NCBI GenBank assembly: GCA_021399435.1
Contig: JAJTUP010000122.1
Span: 1 to 64,000 of the forward strand
DNA length: 64,000 bases
Direction of reading: 5' to 3'
Source of the DNA: Diaporthe sp. PMI_573
Taxonomy: Eukaryota; Ascomycota; Sordariomycetes; Diaporthales; Diaporthaceae
A model generated the notes under the pieces. The model saw only the letters and a list, made by a program, of their open reading frames with translations, was not told where the DNA came from and searched no databases. How positions within the stretch are numbered: the first letter of the stretch is position 1; each line of letters starts with the position of its first letter. Made by a program: the position numbers and the translations under genes. Positions 21,880-32,220 of the stretch are shown piece by piece.

Positions 21880-22569
21880 TCAGGCGTGACTACACATAAC
21901 TCCAATCCTCACATAATACTCCAATGCCCTCCACTCATCGAAAGGTACTAACACATACGTGGCTAGTGCACCAGTGGCGTCTTCTTGAAGCCGTTGGTCA
22001 TAGTTATGACAATTCCAGAGCACAAAGCCTGGAGACTCCTGGAGTGCCACTCGAGCCCAGGCTCCGTCATATGGTGCGATTAACTGGAAATGAAATGTGT
22101 AATGGCCGGTATTCCCGAGGATTCCGAAGTCCACGCAGATGAAATCGTCGTACTCTTCTCCACCTTCTACAACTCGCTGAGGATGAGCGATCACGTTGCC
22201 TTCGATACCAGCTGAGATGTCATCCCCGTCGACCCACAATCGTGCTGCTCTCTGTGTCTCACAACGAAGCCACGAGTACTTCGCCGGGGCCCGTACACGA
22301 ACATCGGGGTGGGCAGACAATGCGTTTTCCGCAGGGTCAAGGGGTAATGTGGAAGGATACGTCTTGTTTTGTCGCAATTTTGTCCCATGCCTGGAGAGTC
22401 GGATGGCTGGGAGGCTCCAACAACTCGTACTACTGGTCCTTAGGCGGGAGGTTGAGTTGCTGTGTTTAGGCCATGTTGGAGGTAGACTAATGAGGGGGCC
22501 AGGTAGTGAGATACAGTAGGACTTGTGAATCAGAATGAATGGTTTTTGAAGAACGGTGTTGTGAAACAT
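21880..22569 (-). CDS. hypothetical protein, 229 aa
   Basis: ATG 22569, single frame to TGA 21880. The first 90 residues are low in structure-like pattern (Ser/Thr/Leu/Arg) and may be mis-modelled. The last 130 are well ordered: RLWVDGDDISAG, EYDDFICVDFGILG, HYTFHFQLIAPYDG, SPGFVLWNCHNYDQR, then ATYVLVPFDEWRALEYYVRI. The alternating hydrophobic pattern suggests a beta-rich domain. No family recognised. Confidence 0.45.
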   Translation of the reverse strand: MFHNTVLQKPFILIHKSYCISLPGPLISLPPTWPKHSNSTSRLRTSSTSCWSLPAIRLSRHGTKLRQNKTYPSTLPLDPAENALSAHPDVRVRAPAKYSWLRCETQRAARLWVDGDDISAGIEGNVIAHPQRVVEGGEEYDDFICVDFGILGNTGHYTFHFQLIAPYDGAWARVALQESPGFVLWNCHNYDQRLQEDATGALATYVLVPFDEWRALEYYVRIGVMCSHA

Positions 22570-24016
22570 CCAGGTCCGTGGATTGACCGAAGCGCGCCCT
22601 TTTTAGGCACACGGGAGTGACCCGAGCTTGATTAGGTAGGAATCCGGGATAAGGATTGATAAGGGTTTCTTGTCACTGCGACAAAGACTTTGTGGCAGGC
22701 TCCATTTCTGTGCAACCGGATCAAAACGGCACAGCAATAGCCGCAAGTAGGTGGGCGGGGCCGTTTTGTCCAGGTTGGTTGAAGTTCAGGTGGCTGGGTT
22801 GGTTTCCATTGCCTGACTTGTGGAAAAACAACCTACCTAGTCCCAAAGCGGTGAGACACGGAGTTACTTCGGACATAGACAAGACCAGCCGGTCAGCTGA
22901 AACAGGCGGGCATCATTTTGAGGACCACCACGGGGTGCGCATAGTACATACTATGGTACAGATGAGTCGGTCTGACGAGCTAGATCCCTGATCCGAAATC
23001 AAAGTTTGCCTCAGCAGAGCGCAAGATGCGCCGCACGGGACCACTCGGCGCCAACCTAATTTATTATGGGTCACTTACCCCTGACACACTTTTCTGCGAC
23101 GCGGGGGTTGAGCTTGGCGACTGACTGGTGCGCATGTAGATCCTTGCTGACCGGTACTGCCGGTGTGGATTGTGTGGATGATCCTGCGCACATTCAGTGG
23201 ATGTCCCGCTGGTCGCCCAGAGTCCCCACATTCCTGCGCTCATCTAGACGCTGCGCAGAATGGTTCGGGTGCATCCTCCGCGATGCCACACCCCCGCAGC
23301 GTCGAACAAGCCCATCACCCAGTTAATTTTCTTCCCCGCCTGGCACCGTGCGCAAGTGGAGCACCCTGATGGCTCATATCCTACTGGTGGGGCAAGGGGG
23401 CAAAATTGCGGCAGCAGCATCATACCCATGTCTGATCTATTCGCATGACTCTGAGCGCGCCCACCTGCGCAGCCTCATCCTACCTGTGCAACCCCGACCC
23501 GCTCCAATTATGGCCCTGATGTGATTCACCCACGTCACCCGTGTAGCAGGCGCCCATTGATTTGTGGGGTCTAATTCGTTGTGTGTCTTGCTGATAGGGG
23601 AGAGTCTCTGGTACCGTCGCTTTGGCGACCAGGGGCATGTTTCTAGGAGGTTTCGCTCTCATCAGCCGATAGCTGGTGGTCGGCGCAAGTAGCTGCTCCA
23701 CGCATTTTTGCCACGATCTTCCCAAAGTGCATTGTTTTTCTCAGAATCCAATAGGCAGCAGCAGCAGCAAACTGGCGAGCATGCAAGCAGGGGCAGGCAG
23801 ACAAGAAGGCAGCAAGGCAGCAGTGCAACAAGGCCGCGAAGCGAAGTAGCCAGAGGATGCAGCGGTCGAGAATTGTAGCTACCTTGGTATACTTATAAGT
23901 TCCCGTGTGTTGCAACACCAGTCCACCCGTTTTCAGCCAACAATTTCCCTGGATAAGCGGCAGGTTCCTTCACGTGGCAAGGGCATCAGCCAGAATCCCT
24001 TCCCTTCTCTTTTCTT
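22570..24016. other. intergenic, 1.4 kb
   Basis: Contains several TGCGCA words (about 23187, 23213, 23251) like those in the dispersed repeats further right. A GCA-rich run lies at about 23756-23830. No gene supported. Confidence 0.4.
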
Positions 24017-24511
24017 ATGGCTTTCTCCGATCTCCCCGCTTCGGACACTGCTTCCACGACTACCATTGAATACCCAGTCGAAGAAGAGTTCGAGTTCATG
24101 AAAGCACAACAAGAGACAACCTCACTCGAAGTGTTGATCTCAGATCACCATGCCAACCTTCTCGAAAGACGACCAAGCATATTCTTCAAGCATCCGCAAG
24201 GATTTCTTGCTATGCGAGTTGAAGGTGGGAAGGACCTTGAATGGCTCCGGTTGAAGATCCCCACAGGGAGATTCTGGGCAACCCGGTCCTCAGCTCTGGT
24301 TGACGTGTGCCGCCTCAATTTTGAAGATGGGCATGCCAAAGTCATTTTACGTGATGGGGTCATTCGTTTCGGCCTAGCCAGGAGTGATGATTCAGATGGG
24401 ACTACTCTGGAGAACTTGAATGATGAATTGCTGTCCGTGAAGATGGTGGAGAGTGGCAAGCAGATCGAGGAAGGTATCGGCCTGAGGGAATCGGCCCGAG
24501 TAAAACCATAA
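24017..24511 (+). CDS. hypothetical protein, 164 aa
   Basis: ATG 24017, single exon. Acidic N terminus (VEEEFEFMKAQ), then FFKHPQGFLAMRVEGGKD and LRLKIPTGRFWATRSSALVD, then VILRDGVIRFGLARSDDSD. No signal peptide, membrane segment or recognised domain. An upstream pyrimidine-rich leader (CCCTTCCCTTCTCTTTTC) fits a fungal transcription start. Confidence 0.5.
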   Translation: MAFSDLPASDTASTTTIEYPVEEEFEFMKAQQETTSLEVLISDHHANLLERRPSIFFKHPQGFLAMRVEGGKDLEWLRLKIPTGRFWATRSSALVDVCRLNFEDGHAKVILRDGVIRFGLARSDDSDGTTLENLNDELLSVKMVESGKQIEEGIGLRESARVKP

Positions 24512-24784
24512 TATTACCACCTGGTTGCTGGGAGCTTTCTATTATGAAGGGAAGCGACAAGGTATTCTTTCAAATGTACTTATATATGGGAGGTCGAAAG
24601 GGATGGTTTAATGGCGCCTTCAAGTTCACTTCGTTCATGAGGAGCATTTGAAGTTGCATTTGACCTAAGGTAGCAAGCTAGTTACACAACACTCCCCACC
24701 ACTATATGCTTTTGTGACTTGCACAGATGAATGGAATGAATTGCTTGTGTTTTGGTCAATACTCACATCCAGCCACCTGCATGT

Positions 24785-25183
24785 CTATCTACGTGGCAGT
24801 GTCTCATCCTCAAACCGTACCTTCTTGAGAGTAGTCTTGTGTTTGCTAAGTTTGTTGGTACCTTCTGCCAGATTCTGAGGGGTGATAGCCTGCCGATTCT
24901 GACGTTGTTCGTCCTCGTGAGGAAGATGCGTGGGATTCCGATGGCGGACACCACCTCTGCATCTGCTCGTCTCACCATGTTGAACACCGGGCTCATAGCT
25001 TGGCGGCTGTCTGTCCTCCTTGCCACCCACACTGGCTGTCTCCTTCTTCCTCGAAAATACAGATTTGAAGAGAGATACCAATGGGTCCTCTTGGACAGGC
25101 AATAAATACTCCTCGGTACAGGCTGAACACAGACACACCCCGGGGTAAATCACGCTTGTTGTTAGAAAAAAACTGGGCTTCAT
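24785..25183 (-). CDS. hypothetical basic protein, 132 aa
   Basis: ATG 25183 is the first Met in frame; an upstream exon is possible because the open frame extends to about 25234. Features: a hydrophobic start (SFFLTTSVIYPGVCLCSAC), a central FKSVFSRKKE, and a basic tail KTTLKKVRFEDETLP. No family recognised. Low confidence that this is the full protein. Confidence 0.35.
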   Translation of the reverse strand: MKPSFFLTTSVIYPGVCLCSACTEEYLLPVQEDPLVSLFKSVFSRKKETASVGGKEDRQPPSYEPGVQHGETSRCRGGVRHRNPTHLPHEDEQRQNRQAITPQNLAEGTNKLSKHKTTLKKVRFEDETLPRR

Positions 25184-25882
25184 GAAGACTGGGAGGAATG
25201 GGTGAAGGATGCCCAGGCTCAAGGGCCCTTCCACGCCTCAGGGCCCGAACGTCCAACATGCAAAGGGTAGGACTGCATGACAAAAGGATCACAATGTTGG
25301 TTGTTCCGCAGCTGATAAAATTAGACCGCGCAGTGTTGGTGTGAAATGAGGTCTTTCAACGCTGGTATCACGATATTATTCACTTGATGGTGTGGTGGGT
25401 CTCAGCCAAGAGTCGTGGCTCGTGCGCGTTGGTTACCTTGCACGCGAGCTGCTCGCTTCGTGATTGGAAGAATGTAGGTCACATGCCGCTTCCTGTATGC
25501 GGGTTGGTAGCTGAGCCGCACAAGTTGGGACGTTTGTTACATTAGGATCTGCTCCACACCCCAGAAATATACCCTGTGCTTCCCGTTTAGGTTCATTTGC
25601 GCCTCTTACCAACAGCGGCTCCGCGGGCGCTGCTGGCTCTGTGCCGATATGCCGATATGCCGGGACAGGCCTCAGGTGTTGGCTGAGCCTGTCGGCACTC
25701 TTCGGGCAGAACTCTGTTGCAGAGATATGGGTTGAATTTCTGATAAATACCTACGTGCGGCCGCAGCTCCTCTAAAACTCGCACCAGCATTCAGTATCAT
25801 CTCGGACACCTCTCATCTCACATCTCGCACATCCAGTCCGCTGTCTTTCAGTCTTCCACAATCTGTCCTTACGTTATCTACA
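25184..25882. other. intergenic; promoter of 25883 gene
   Basis: Contains a GATAAATA box at about 25741 and a long CT-rich leader (25795-25870) ahead of ATG 25883. No gene seen. Confidence 0.4.
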
Positions 25883-26209
25883 ATGTCCACTTCTTCTGCG
25901 TCGTCCTCCCCTCTTCCCACAACCATGCCTCAAAATCTCTCTGTCACGCGGATCATGGTCCTTGAAAAGCTCCTTTATCAGGAGATAGGACTCCATGAAT
26001 CGACAAAGTCGTTGCTGATGCGGTCTCAATCCTACTGCGAGGCATGGCAGCAGGCACACGCTGCCGTCCGAGCTGAGCTACACCATGTCCAAGTACAGCT
26101 ATCCTCTGTCGAAAAGGCGGCTCGTGATGTTCTCAATGAGAACTACCGGCTCAAAGACATCATTAACCAGATCGTAAATGCCCCGTTTGTTTCCAAGAGC
26201 GTTCGTTGA
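25883..26209 (+). CDS. small coiled-coil protein, 108 aa
   Basis: ATG 25883 (ACAATGTCC) after a strong CT-rich leader. Ser-rich start, then heptad-like helices: VTRIMVLEKLLYQEIGLHES, AAVRAELHHVQVQLSSVEKA, NENYRLKDIINQIV. The frame after the stop stays open to about 26354 in another phase (reading EYNEAAVEECRNVGAL), so a 3' exon is possible, but no donor/acceptor pair gave a clear join. Architecture resembles the small coiled-coil gene at 32839-33372. Function unknown. Confidence 0.5.
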   Translation: MSTSSASSSPLPTTMPQNLSVTRIMVLEKLLYQEIGLHESTKSLLMRSQSYCEAWQQAHAAVRAELHHVQVQLSSVEKAARDVLNENYRLKDIINQIVNAPFVSKSVR

Positions 26210-26697
26210 ACATACACTAATGACAGGAAAGGAACCATTCAGAGCTTTGACTCCCGCAAATTCCGAATACAACGAAGCAGCCGTGGAGGAATGCAGGAAT
26301 GTCGGGGCTTTGTCTGCGACAGGGGAAATTCCTATCACTGTTGACTGGAACTAGTAGGCTTTAAGTACATGCATGCATGATGCTCTGACCTCAATTCTGC
26401 TGAGCGCCCACTTCTCGTGGTCTCTCTGCAGGGCTTAAAGGCTCAACCTGGTTAAGGCTTGGATACTGAGTACTCTGGTGTGGTAGTGTGACTTTTGGCT
26501 AGGGGTTGGTTGCAGGGCACAGGTACATTTTATTTCTTCATTTAGTATAGCAATGTTAGGAGGAATCAATGTGTTATTTCTTATTTCTTAAAACTAGTGT
26601 GCTGATGGGGCCGCAACTAGTGGCCCTATTCAAGGCCATATAATGAGCACACTTCTCTCGATATTCTTCTCTGCATGCCATATTAACTAAAATATCT
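26210..26697. other. intergenic
   Basis: Nothing further supported. Confidence 0.35.
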
Positions 26698-26758
26698 ATG
26701 CCCGCGTTTGGTCAAAAGAAGAAGAAGAGAACCGAGCGTGCTGAAGGTAAATTTTTCA

Positions 26759-27505
26759 ATGGATTCTCTGACTCCCACGGTTGTTGCAAGCTCGACCGAA
26801 TCATGGTCCTCAGGTTGCAGCTCTAGCTCAACCTTGGTCTCCAATCAAGACACGCGAACAGAGCATTACCTGCTTGCGGAGGCCATTCTCAATGATAACC
26901 TCTCCCAGGTGCAGTTCCTAATTGCTGCAGGGGCGTCGGTCAGGAGGGAGGACATATGGGTTCTCTACGATGCATGCCTGTTGGGAACTCGCATGCTTGG
27001 ATTACTCCTACCGAACCATGTATTGGACTTTGGCCGCCCTCTGAGTGAGTACGGCGGAGATTCTATTTTCCATTTCGTCCTGCGCACTCCAGCCCGCCGT
27101 TTTGACGGAGGAAAAACAAATATCCTACAGGCACTGCTCCGCAATGGGGTCGACCCGCTTGCTCCTGATCGTCTTGGAGACACTGCGTTACACTATCTAG
27201 CCGGCTGCGATGAAGAAGAATCTTATGCCTTGCTGGAATTTTTGCTGGACGACAGTACATCGGCTGAAGAATACGAGTACATTTGCCGAATGGGCCTCAA
27301 CCAGCAGAACTACTTTGGAGACACCCCACTGATTGTCGCAGTGTTGTACAACCAGTTTCGTTCGGTCAATCTACTATTAACACACGGAGCTGATCAAGAG
27401 ATAAAGGGGGAATTTAGTATGACGGCATTGGATTTTGCAACCGTTAGAGGATACACAGAGATAGCCGAGCTCCTCTTACAACGCCAAGTTAGCAAGAGCG
27501 ACTAA
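26759..27505 (+). CDS. ankyrin-repeat protein, about 248 aa
   Basis: The in-frame ATG is 26759. Alternatively, ATG 26698 (MPAFGQKKKKR) spliced from GTAAAT (26749) to TCCTCAG before GTTGCAGC keeps frame and gives a basic N terminus. Ankyrin units: AILNDNLSQVQFLIAAGASV; ILQALLRNGVDPLAPDRLGD then TALHYLAG; YFGDTPLIVAVLYNQFRSVN then LLLTHGADQEI; MTALDFATVRGYTEIAELLL. Ankyrins mediate protein binding. In fungi they are frequent in accessory, stress and incompatibility contexts. No other domain is attached. Confidence 0.75.
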   Translation: MDSLTPTVVASSTESWSSGCSSSSTLVSNQDTRTEHYLLAEAILNDNLSQVQFLIAAGASVRREDIWVLYDACLLGTRMLGLLLPNHVLDFGRPLSEYGGDSIFHFVLRTPARRFDGGKTNILQALLRNGVDPLAPDRLGDTALHYLAGCDEEESYALLEFLLDDSTSAEEYEYICRMGLNQQNYFGDTPLIVAVLYNQFRSVNLLLTHGADQEIKGEFSMTALDFATVRGYTEIAELLLQRQVSKSD

Positions 27506-27583
27506 ATTATAGAGAATCTAAACAACTTTGACTATCATTTATTGCGTCACATCAGCAATTATCCAGGTCTATCTGAGTTCCCT

Positions 27584-28339
27584 CTAAAATTGATCTGTTA
27601 AATACCATGTGTCTGGTGGGCAAATAGGTGTAAAAAGCCATCGCATACCCTGAACTGATACATCAGGGCTTGTTCCATTATAGTGGCAATACTCCAGCAC
27701 TACCCAGAACACAATCAGAGTCCAAGCCTCGCCTGTCAGATCCTCCGCTGTGAGATAAGTCTTTACCTTCCGCTCCTGGGTTCTTGCTCGGACATTTTCT
27801 ACCTTATAAGTGTCCACATAGTACAAGGCCAACGTAGTTGCATCTTCATTAAAGACCTTATGTATGTGCTGTACATTTGTGGACTCGGATCCTCTGGCTT
27901 GACGGCAAGCAGGTTCAACAATTCCAGATATGTTGATGGTGATGTTAGGCTCTCGAAAGTAGACTTCGGCTAGCTCCCGGTCGTATTCATGGTACTCTTG
28001 AAGGCTATCTAAGAAGACCTTCTCGTACTCACTCCGTGAGTTGCTAAAGTGGTATTGAAGATCCCCGGAGTAATCCATAGGAAGCAAAACCACGTAAATC
28101 TCTGACTCATCGTCGTTATTCAAAAGGGCATCTGCCTTCCGTCCAACAAGTGTGGGATTGGCTCCAACCCAGACCGCAGTCTCGAGCCAGTCGAAATTTT
28201 TGAATATCTTCTTCCATGCCTGGCAGTGTCGGATGGCCTCGTCGGGTAAAATGAGACCGGCCTCTATAGCATGTAAGCGGCTTTGGGGGCTTAGATATTT
28301 AGTGACGTTGTCAACAAGCTCCTGCGGCATCTTCTCCAT
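27584..28339 (-). CDS. hypothetical protein with F-box-like start, 251 aa
   Basis: ATG 28339, one exon. The first 30 residues (MPQELVDNVTKYLSPQSRLH) match the start of fungal F-box-like proteins (LPxEL...I..YL). Then comes a well-ordered body: WKKIFKNFDWLETAVWVGAN, EIYVVLLPMDYSGDLQYHF, NITINISGIVEPACRQ, EAWTLIVFWVVLEYCHYNG. No known domain in the rest. If a true F-box it would recruit substrates to an SCF ligase; this is inference from a short motif. Confidence 0.5.
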   Translation of the reverse strand: MEKMPQELVDNVTKYLSPQSRLHAIEAGLILPDEAIRHCQAWKKIFKNFDWLETAVWVGANPTLVGRKADALLNNDDESEIYVVLLPMDYSGDLQYHFSNSRSEYEKVFLDSLQEYHEYDRELAEVYFREPNITINISGIVEPACRQARGSESTNVQHIHKVFNEDATTLALYYVDTYKVENVRARTQERKVKTYLTAEDLTGEAWTLIVFWVVLEYCHYNGTSPDVSVQGMRWLFTPICPPDTWYLTDQF

Positions 28340-28602
28340 CCTAGCGATGCAAATAGTTAAGGGGTAATAAAAGGTAAATGGCTACTAATAAAATATGTCA
28401 GAGCTGGAGCAATACATAAATTGGGAATGGCGGGTTGACGAGCTAAGCTAATAAAATAACTAGGATTTAAAAGAAGCGACAATAATCCTTTTTCTAGAAC
28501 TGCTATACGTAGGAACCTGGATTAAAGAACTTTGATTCTCTTTCCTGACAGTCAAGATGGTTGCAAAAATGGGCCACTATCTATTTTTAAAGTCAAATCA
28601 AC

Positions 28603-28674
28603 GTGGATGGCCCTGATTCCGGCCATGGGAAAGGCGGCTGGAATCAGGCCGTGGCCGGAATCAAGGCCACCCAC
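28603..28674. repeat. 26-bp inverted repeat with 20-nt loop
   Basis: Arms 28603-28628 and 28649-28674 pair with three mismatches around a GATTCCGGCCA core. A third short copy (GGAATCAGGCC) lies in the loop. Could be a hairpin or a tiny palindromic element. Confidence 0.6.
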
Positions 28675-28974
28675 ATCTTTATGAAGTAAGTGTAGACAAT
28701 GGGCCTCAGACAGGGGAGTTTATATGCTAACTAATTCAAGCCTGCCTTTACATATAAGAGTGGATCAAAGCTTAAGCCAGCCAGCCTCATTACCAGATAA
28801 TCTGATTTGGTTCATCAGGGTGGCGCTAACGTATAGGGATCCTGGTGCTAGGGTGGTGGAGCTCTCCTTGGAATTATCACCCTTATGATCATACCTTACT
28901 TAACAAGTATGACCAGCCCAGTGGCAATTAGAACAGAGGAGCCGTCTTGGTGTATCCTTAGAAACCAATGCTTA

Positions 28975-29260
28975 GCAAGTAAAACCCACGCAAAGAAAGT
29001 GGAAGCTGAGGAGGTGGAGTGTGCTAAGTTCATGATCACCCATTTCAGAACTAGTATGGAACTGTGTGTAGCACAGTGTATCTATGCCCGAACCACTTGG
29101 TAACCACGTCTCCAAGTCCCTTATCTCTGTCTGAGGAGCTATTTTTGTGTTCTCCACGTCTTCCGCCCCAGTTTGTGTCTCCAGTTGGCTATCCGCTGCG
29201 CACATTTTGCGCAGCTGCCCACCCCTGAGCGCTGAAGTGACCCATGCTTTCCCTTGGAAG
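28975..29260 (+). repeat. dispersed TGCGCA-rich repeat, copy A
   Basis: Two parts recur inverted elsewhere. Bases 28960-29100 resemble the reverse complement of about 45120-45260. Bases 29140-29260, with GCTGCGCACATTTTGCGCAG, resemble the reverse complements of about 46790-46850 and 47760-47900. Noncoding. Confidence 0.55.
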
Positions 29261-29283
29261 GAGGTGGAGCATCAAGTAAGACG

Positions 29284-30246
29284 TCAGACCGAGTTTTGAG
29301 GCGGAAGCCGGGATCCAGGCCATCTCCAATCGAAGCGGCTCCCCACAAACGGGCCATGAAGAGGGTTGTCGTGCATAGCCAACATCGTCTCACTTGATAC
29401 CTTGATCCCCTTTTCGTCCACAGTTGTGCCGATGAAACATTGGTCCTCGCCGTCCCATGCTAATTCCACCGGGTAGCCGACACCATCGGGTCGAACCTGA
29501 ACCGACACAGCGTCACTGTGTTCCTCGAACATCCAGCGGATGTCCGCACACTTATCGGTACCCGAGGACCATGAGCCCAACCTCTTGTTCCACTTACATG
29601 AGTCCTTTTGCCTTCCGAAAGTCACGAAAATCTTCTCCAAACGCAAGAAAACCTCCTCTTCATGCAAATAACGAGCTGATGGGCGAAGTGCGGCAGCACG
29701 CTGCCGCATGGCGCTCTGTTTTGCCTTGGCGCGTTTTGACGGCCTTGAGGAATCCTTTGGGAAAGCCTTTCGTTTTTTCCCACGCATATTCGGTGACGGC
29801 AATACTGAGCCGGCCGACGATGGTCGGTTTGGTCGGGCTTGCTGGTTTCCAGCCGTGGTGGGGAGGTTTAAGCAGTGACAGGAGCTTCCCCTATCGAGTG
29901 TGACGCACGAAAGGTTGTCCAGGCCGTCTACTTTTGCAGCATCCTCGGTGAGGTCGATCGGATTCGCCTTAGAACCATTTTCAGGGAACATCTCTGCCAA
30001 AGTCAGATCCAAGAGTTCATCGTGACTCATAGCGATCGTCTCCGACAAGACGCGGTCACATCGGTCCGGCAGCCAGAGATCATACAGCTCGAATTCTTCC
30101 TCAGTTGCGTGGCGATGAACATCTTCCGGGTCGTTCATGTACGTGACTGAGGGCATCTTGGGCGGCAGGAAACTGTCCCTGGGACTGACAGCGTCCTGAT
30201 GAGGGAGACGTGGCTCTGGGAAGGTCGAAGCGAGGAGCATGGCCAT
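29284..30246 (-). CDS. hypothetical nuclear-type protein, 320 aa
   Basis: ATG 30246, single exon. N-terminal part acidic (ATEEEFELYDLWLPDRCDRV, LLDLTLAEMFPEN). It then has NPIDLTEDA (a SIM-like motif), a Ser/Pro linker and two basic clusters RGKKRKAF and PSKRAKAKQ that look like nuclear localisation signals. The C-terminal 110 residues are ordered: VFLRLEKIFVTFGRQKDSCK and DAVSVQVRPDGVGYPVEL. No family recognised. The 3' end abuts the dispersed repeat at 28975-29260, so the last few residues may derive from it. Confidence 0.5.
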   Translation of the reverse strand: MAMLLASTFPEPRLPHQDAVSPRDSFLPPKMPSVTYMNDPEDVHRHATEEEFELYDLWLPDRCDRVLSETIAMSHDELLDLTLAEMFPENGSKANPIDLTEDAAKVDGLDNLSCVTLDRGSSCHCLNLPTTAGNQQARPNRPSSAGSVLPSPNMRGKKRKAFPKDSSRPSKRAKAKQSAMRQRAAALRPSARYLHEEEVFLRLEKIFVTFGRQKDSCKWNKRLGSWSSGTDKCADIRWMFEEHSDAVSVQVRPDGVGYPVELAWDGEDQCFIGTTVDEKGIKVSSETMLAMHDNPLHGPFVGSRFDWRWPGSRLPPQNSV

Positions 30247-30857
30247 GGCTGAGGGTGTGAATACGGCTTTCTGAGATTCGGTGAATGAGATGAGAGAGAG
30301 AGAGAGAAATGGGGAAGAGAAGATGCTTCGAACAGAGATCCGAGGGGGGTGTCATGCCCCTTAAATATTCAGCTTCAGCGCCACTGCGGTGGGACAGACG
30401 GGTGGCACAGTTGGATGTCCTTGATGTCCACGTGATTTCGTATCTGCGTCCTCGGAGGAAGCACCTGAATGAGCGCGGATGGGCTGCCTCCTGCATCGCA
30501 CCGCCTGGGTGCCCGGCTGGTGCGTTGAGGAGGGGAGAGGCTTGTTTGTGGATGCACTCTTATCGAAGAGGCGAAGACAACAGGCGGGGACGATGGCGGG
30601 GAGATCTTCAGTTAAATACGGGAGTCAACACCGGGCACCTGGTGGTTTTGGGGGTCAAGTGATACCCAAACTACGAATTTGATCTGGAGAGAGACGGCCG
30701 CCATATGCGAGGAACGTTCAGAAAGCTTTCACGACCTGGTCGGAAAAGTCACTCTTGCGTGGGTGTGTGTACGAACGAGCAAATCAGAAGTTACTATACC
30801 TACTATTAGGTATCTATATCCAAAACGAGACTACAAAACACTACCAGTGGGGCCCGA
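30247..30857. other. intergenic
   Basis: AG-rich stretch at about 30291-30312 upstream of the 29284-30246 gene. No gene supported. Confidence 0.4.
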
Positions 30858-31643
30858 TCACGACGTTTCTTCGACCTGACCCCGTGCCTTTGCCTGCTTT
30901 CGCCCAGTGGTCTTGCGCTGAGGGCGCTCAGGGTAGTCGCCCAGCTCCATTTCGCTGAATTTACGCTTACGGCTTCCACGGCTTGGGGAACCTACATTGT
31001 CTGGGACACCCCCCGTTGTTGTCTGTGTGGCCTGGTGAGCCACTAATCCAGGCTCGTGATTCACGATGGAGTCAATATCCATCACATCATTCGACATTTC
31101 CAATTTGGTTAGGAAAGGTTGTTTACTGAGCGAGGGAAGCAATTCTTTGTCGTCGAGACGAATACTCGACAAGACCTCTGGTTCTGGGATTATACTTGCT
31201 CTTGCTGCAATCACCCGACCACAGAGGAGGAAATCTTCCATCAGCTGCCAATTACCTAACATTGGCAGCCATTTCTGGCCGTCATATGACTTTTTCTGTT
31301 CTGTGATGTAATCCCATACTTCTAACATGGCGTGGAGCTGGTGTTTGACTTTATCGAAGGAGTGAATATCACGGTCCAAGAAGTCAGTAACAGCGTGGGC
31401 TACCCCAAAGTTGCTATGATACGGTGGAATGGCGTTACTGGCATGAATGTCCCCGGATTTGAGCATGGATTGGCTAGCAGTCTCAAATGGATTATCACTT
31501 GCGCTGTAACGCTGACGCCAATAATAACCAAGCTGTAGAATGGTCGCCTCGGTGGCACAAATGACCTTGGCCGGTGGCATATTACTGGATGACATGGTGT
31601 TGGGATAGAATGTAAGGAGCAAGGAGATTGAAGTATAGGACAT
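30858..31643 (-). CDS. hypothetical protein, about 261 aa
   Basis: The first ATG is 31643. A second one 16 codons on (MSSSNMPPAK) has a better context. Body: ATILQLGYYWRQRYSAS, VAHAVTDFLDRDIHSFDKVK, LHAMLEVWDYITEQKKSYDG, WLPMLGNWQLMEDFLLCGRV. These read as helical. The tail is basic (GSRKRKFSEMEL, TGRKQAKARG), suggesting a nuclear protein. No family recognised. Confidence 0.5.
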   Translation of the reverse strand: MSYTSISLLLTFYPNTMSSSNMPPAKVICATEATILQLGYYWRQRYSASDNPFETASQSMLKSGDIHASNAIPPYHSNFGVAHAVTDFLDRDIHSFDKVKHQLHAMLEVWDYITEQKKSYDGQKWLPMLGNWQLMEDFLLCGRVIAARASIIPEPEVLSSIRLDDKELLPSLSKQPFLTKLEMSNDVMDIDSIVNHEPGLVAHQATQTTTGGVPDNVGSPSRGSRKRKFSEMELGDYPERPQRKTTGRKQAKARGQVEETS

Positions 31644-31926
31644 ATTTCGTGGAAGCAAATTTTGTTAGAAATGAAATGATATTATATATCCCAGTTCAGA
31701 GGTACAAGTGGGTGCACAGCATGCGGCGAAGAACAAGCATTTCGATTCCTTAAATAAGGCGGCCGACAATTCCAGACCGGCCAGGCCAGACCCATGTTAC
31801 ACTTAATCTGAGAAAGCCTCCTCATCCATATCGTCAAATACAGTACAGTTTTCAGGGTCATACTCCTCCTCATGGTCCTGACCGGGACCCCGCCTCATAC
31901 GCTTCTCTATATCGCGCTATACCTCA

Positions 31927-32220
31927 TTAGTAATTTTCGCAGTAATGAATCCAAATGATGCCTACAGTGGCCCCCAGAACGCAGGAGAGAAGCTTTTCCA
32001 ACCGATTCAGTCGAATTATCAGGTCTTGAATCACACGTGCAGACTCAATGGGGCGCATTTTAACCTCCTCGTCATAGGCCCTGAACCAATAATTTGCGGA
32101 CTCTTTGAAATGTGCTACCACATCTTCAGTGGAGGGATAATTATTAGATGGGCGGAGTGGAGGCAGAGTAGGTTCTGTGGACATTTTTTGCAGAATATAA
32201 AAATTAGGGTCTGTGGACAT
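31927..32220 (-). CDS. small tail-anchored-type protein, 97 aa
   Basis: ATG 32220 (ATCATGTCC). Polar N terminus, helical middle (VVAHFKESANYWFRAYDEEV, IQDLIIRLNRLEKLL) and a single hydrophobic stretch at the very C terminus, SCVLGATVGIIWIHY, consistent with a tail anchor. Divergent from no obvious partner; function unknown. Confidence 0.5.
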   Translation of the reverse strand: MSTDPNFYILQKMSTEPTLPPLRPSNNYPSTEDVVAHFKESANYWFRAYDEEVKMRPIESARVIQDLIIRLNRLEKLLSCVLGATVGIIWIHYCENY

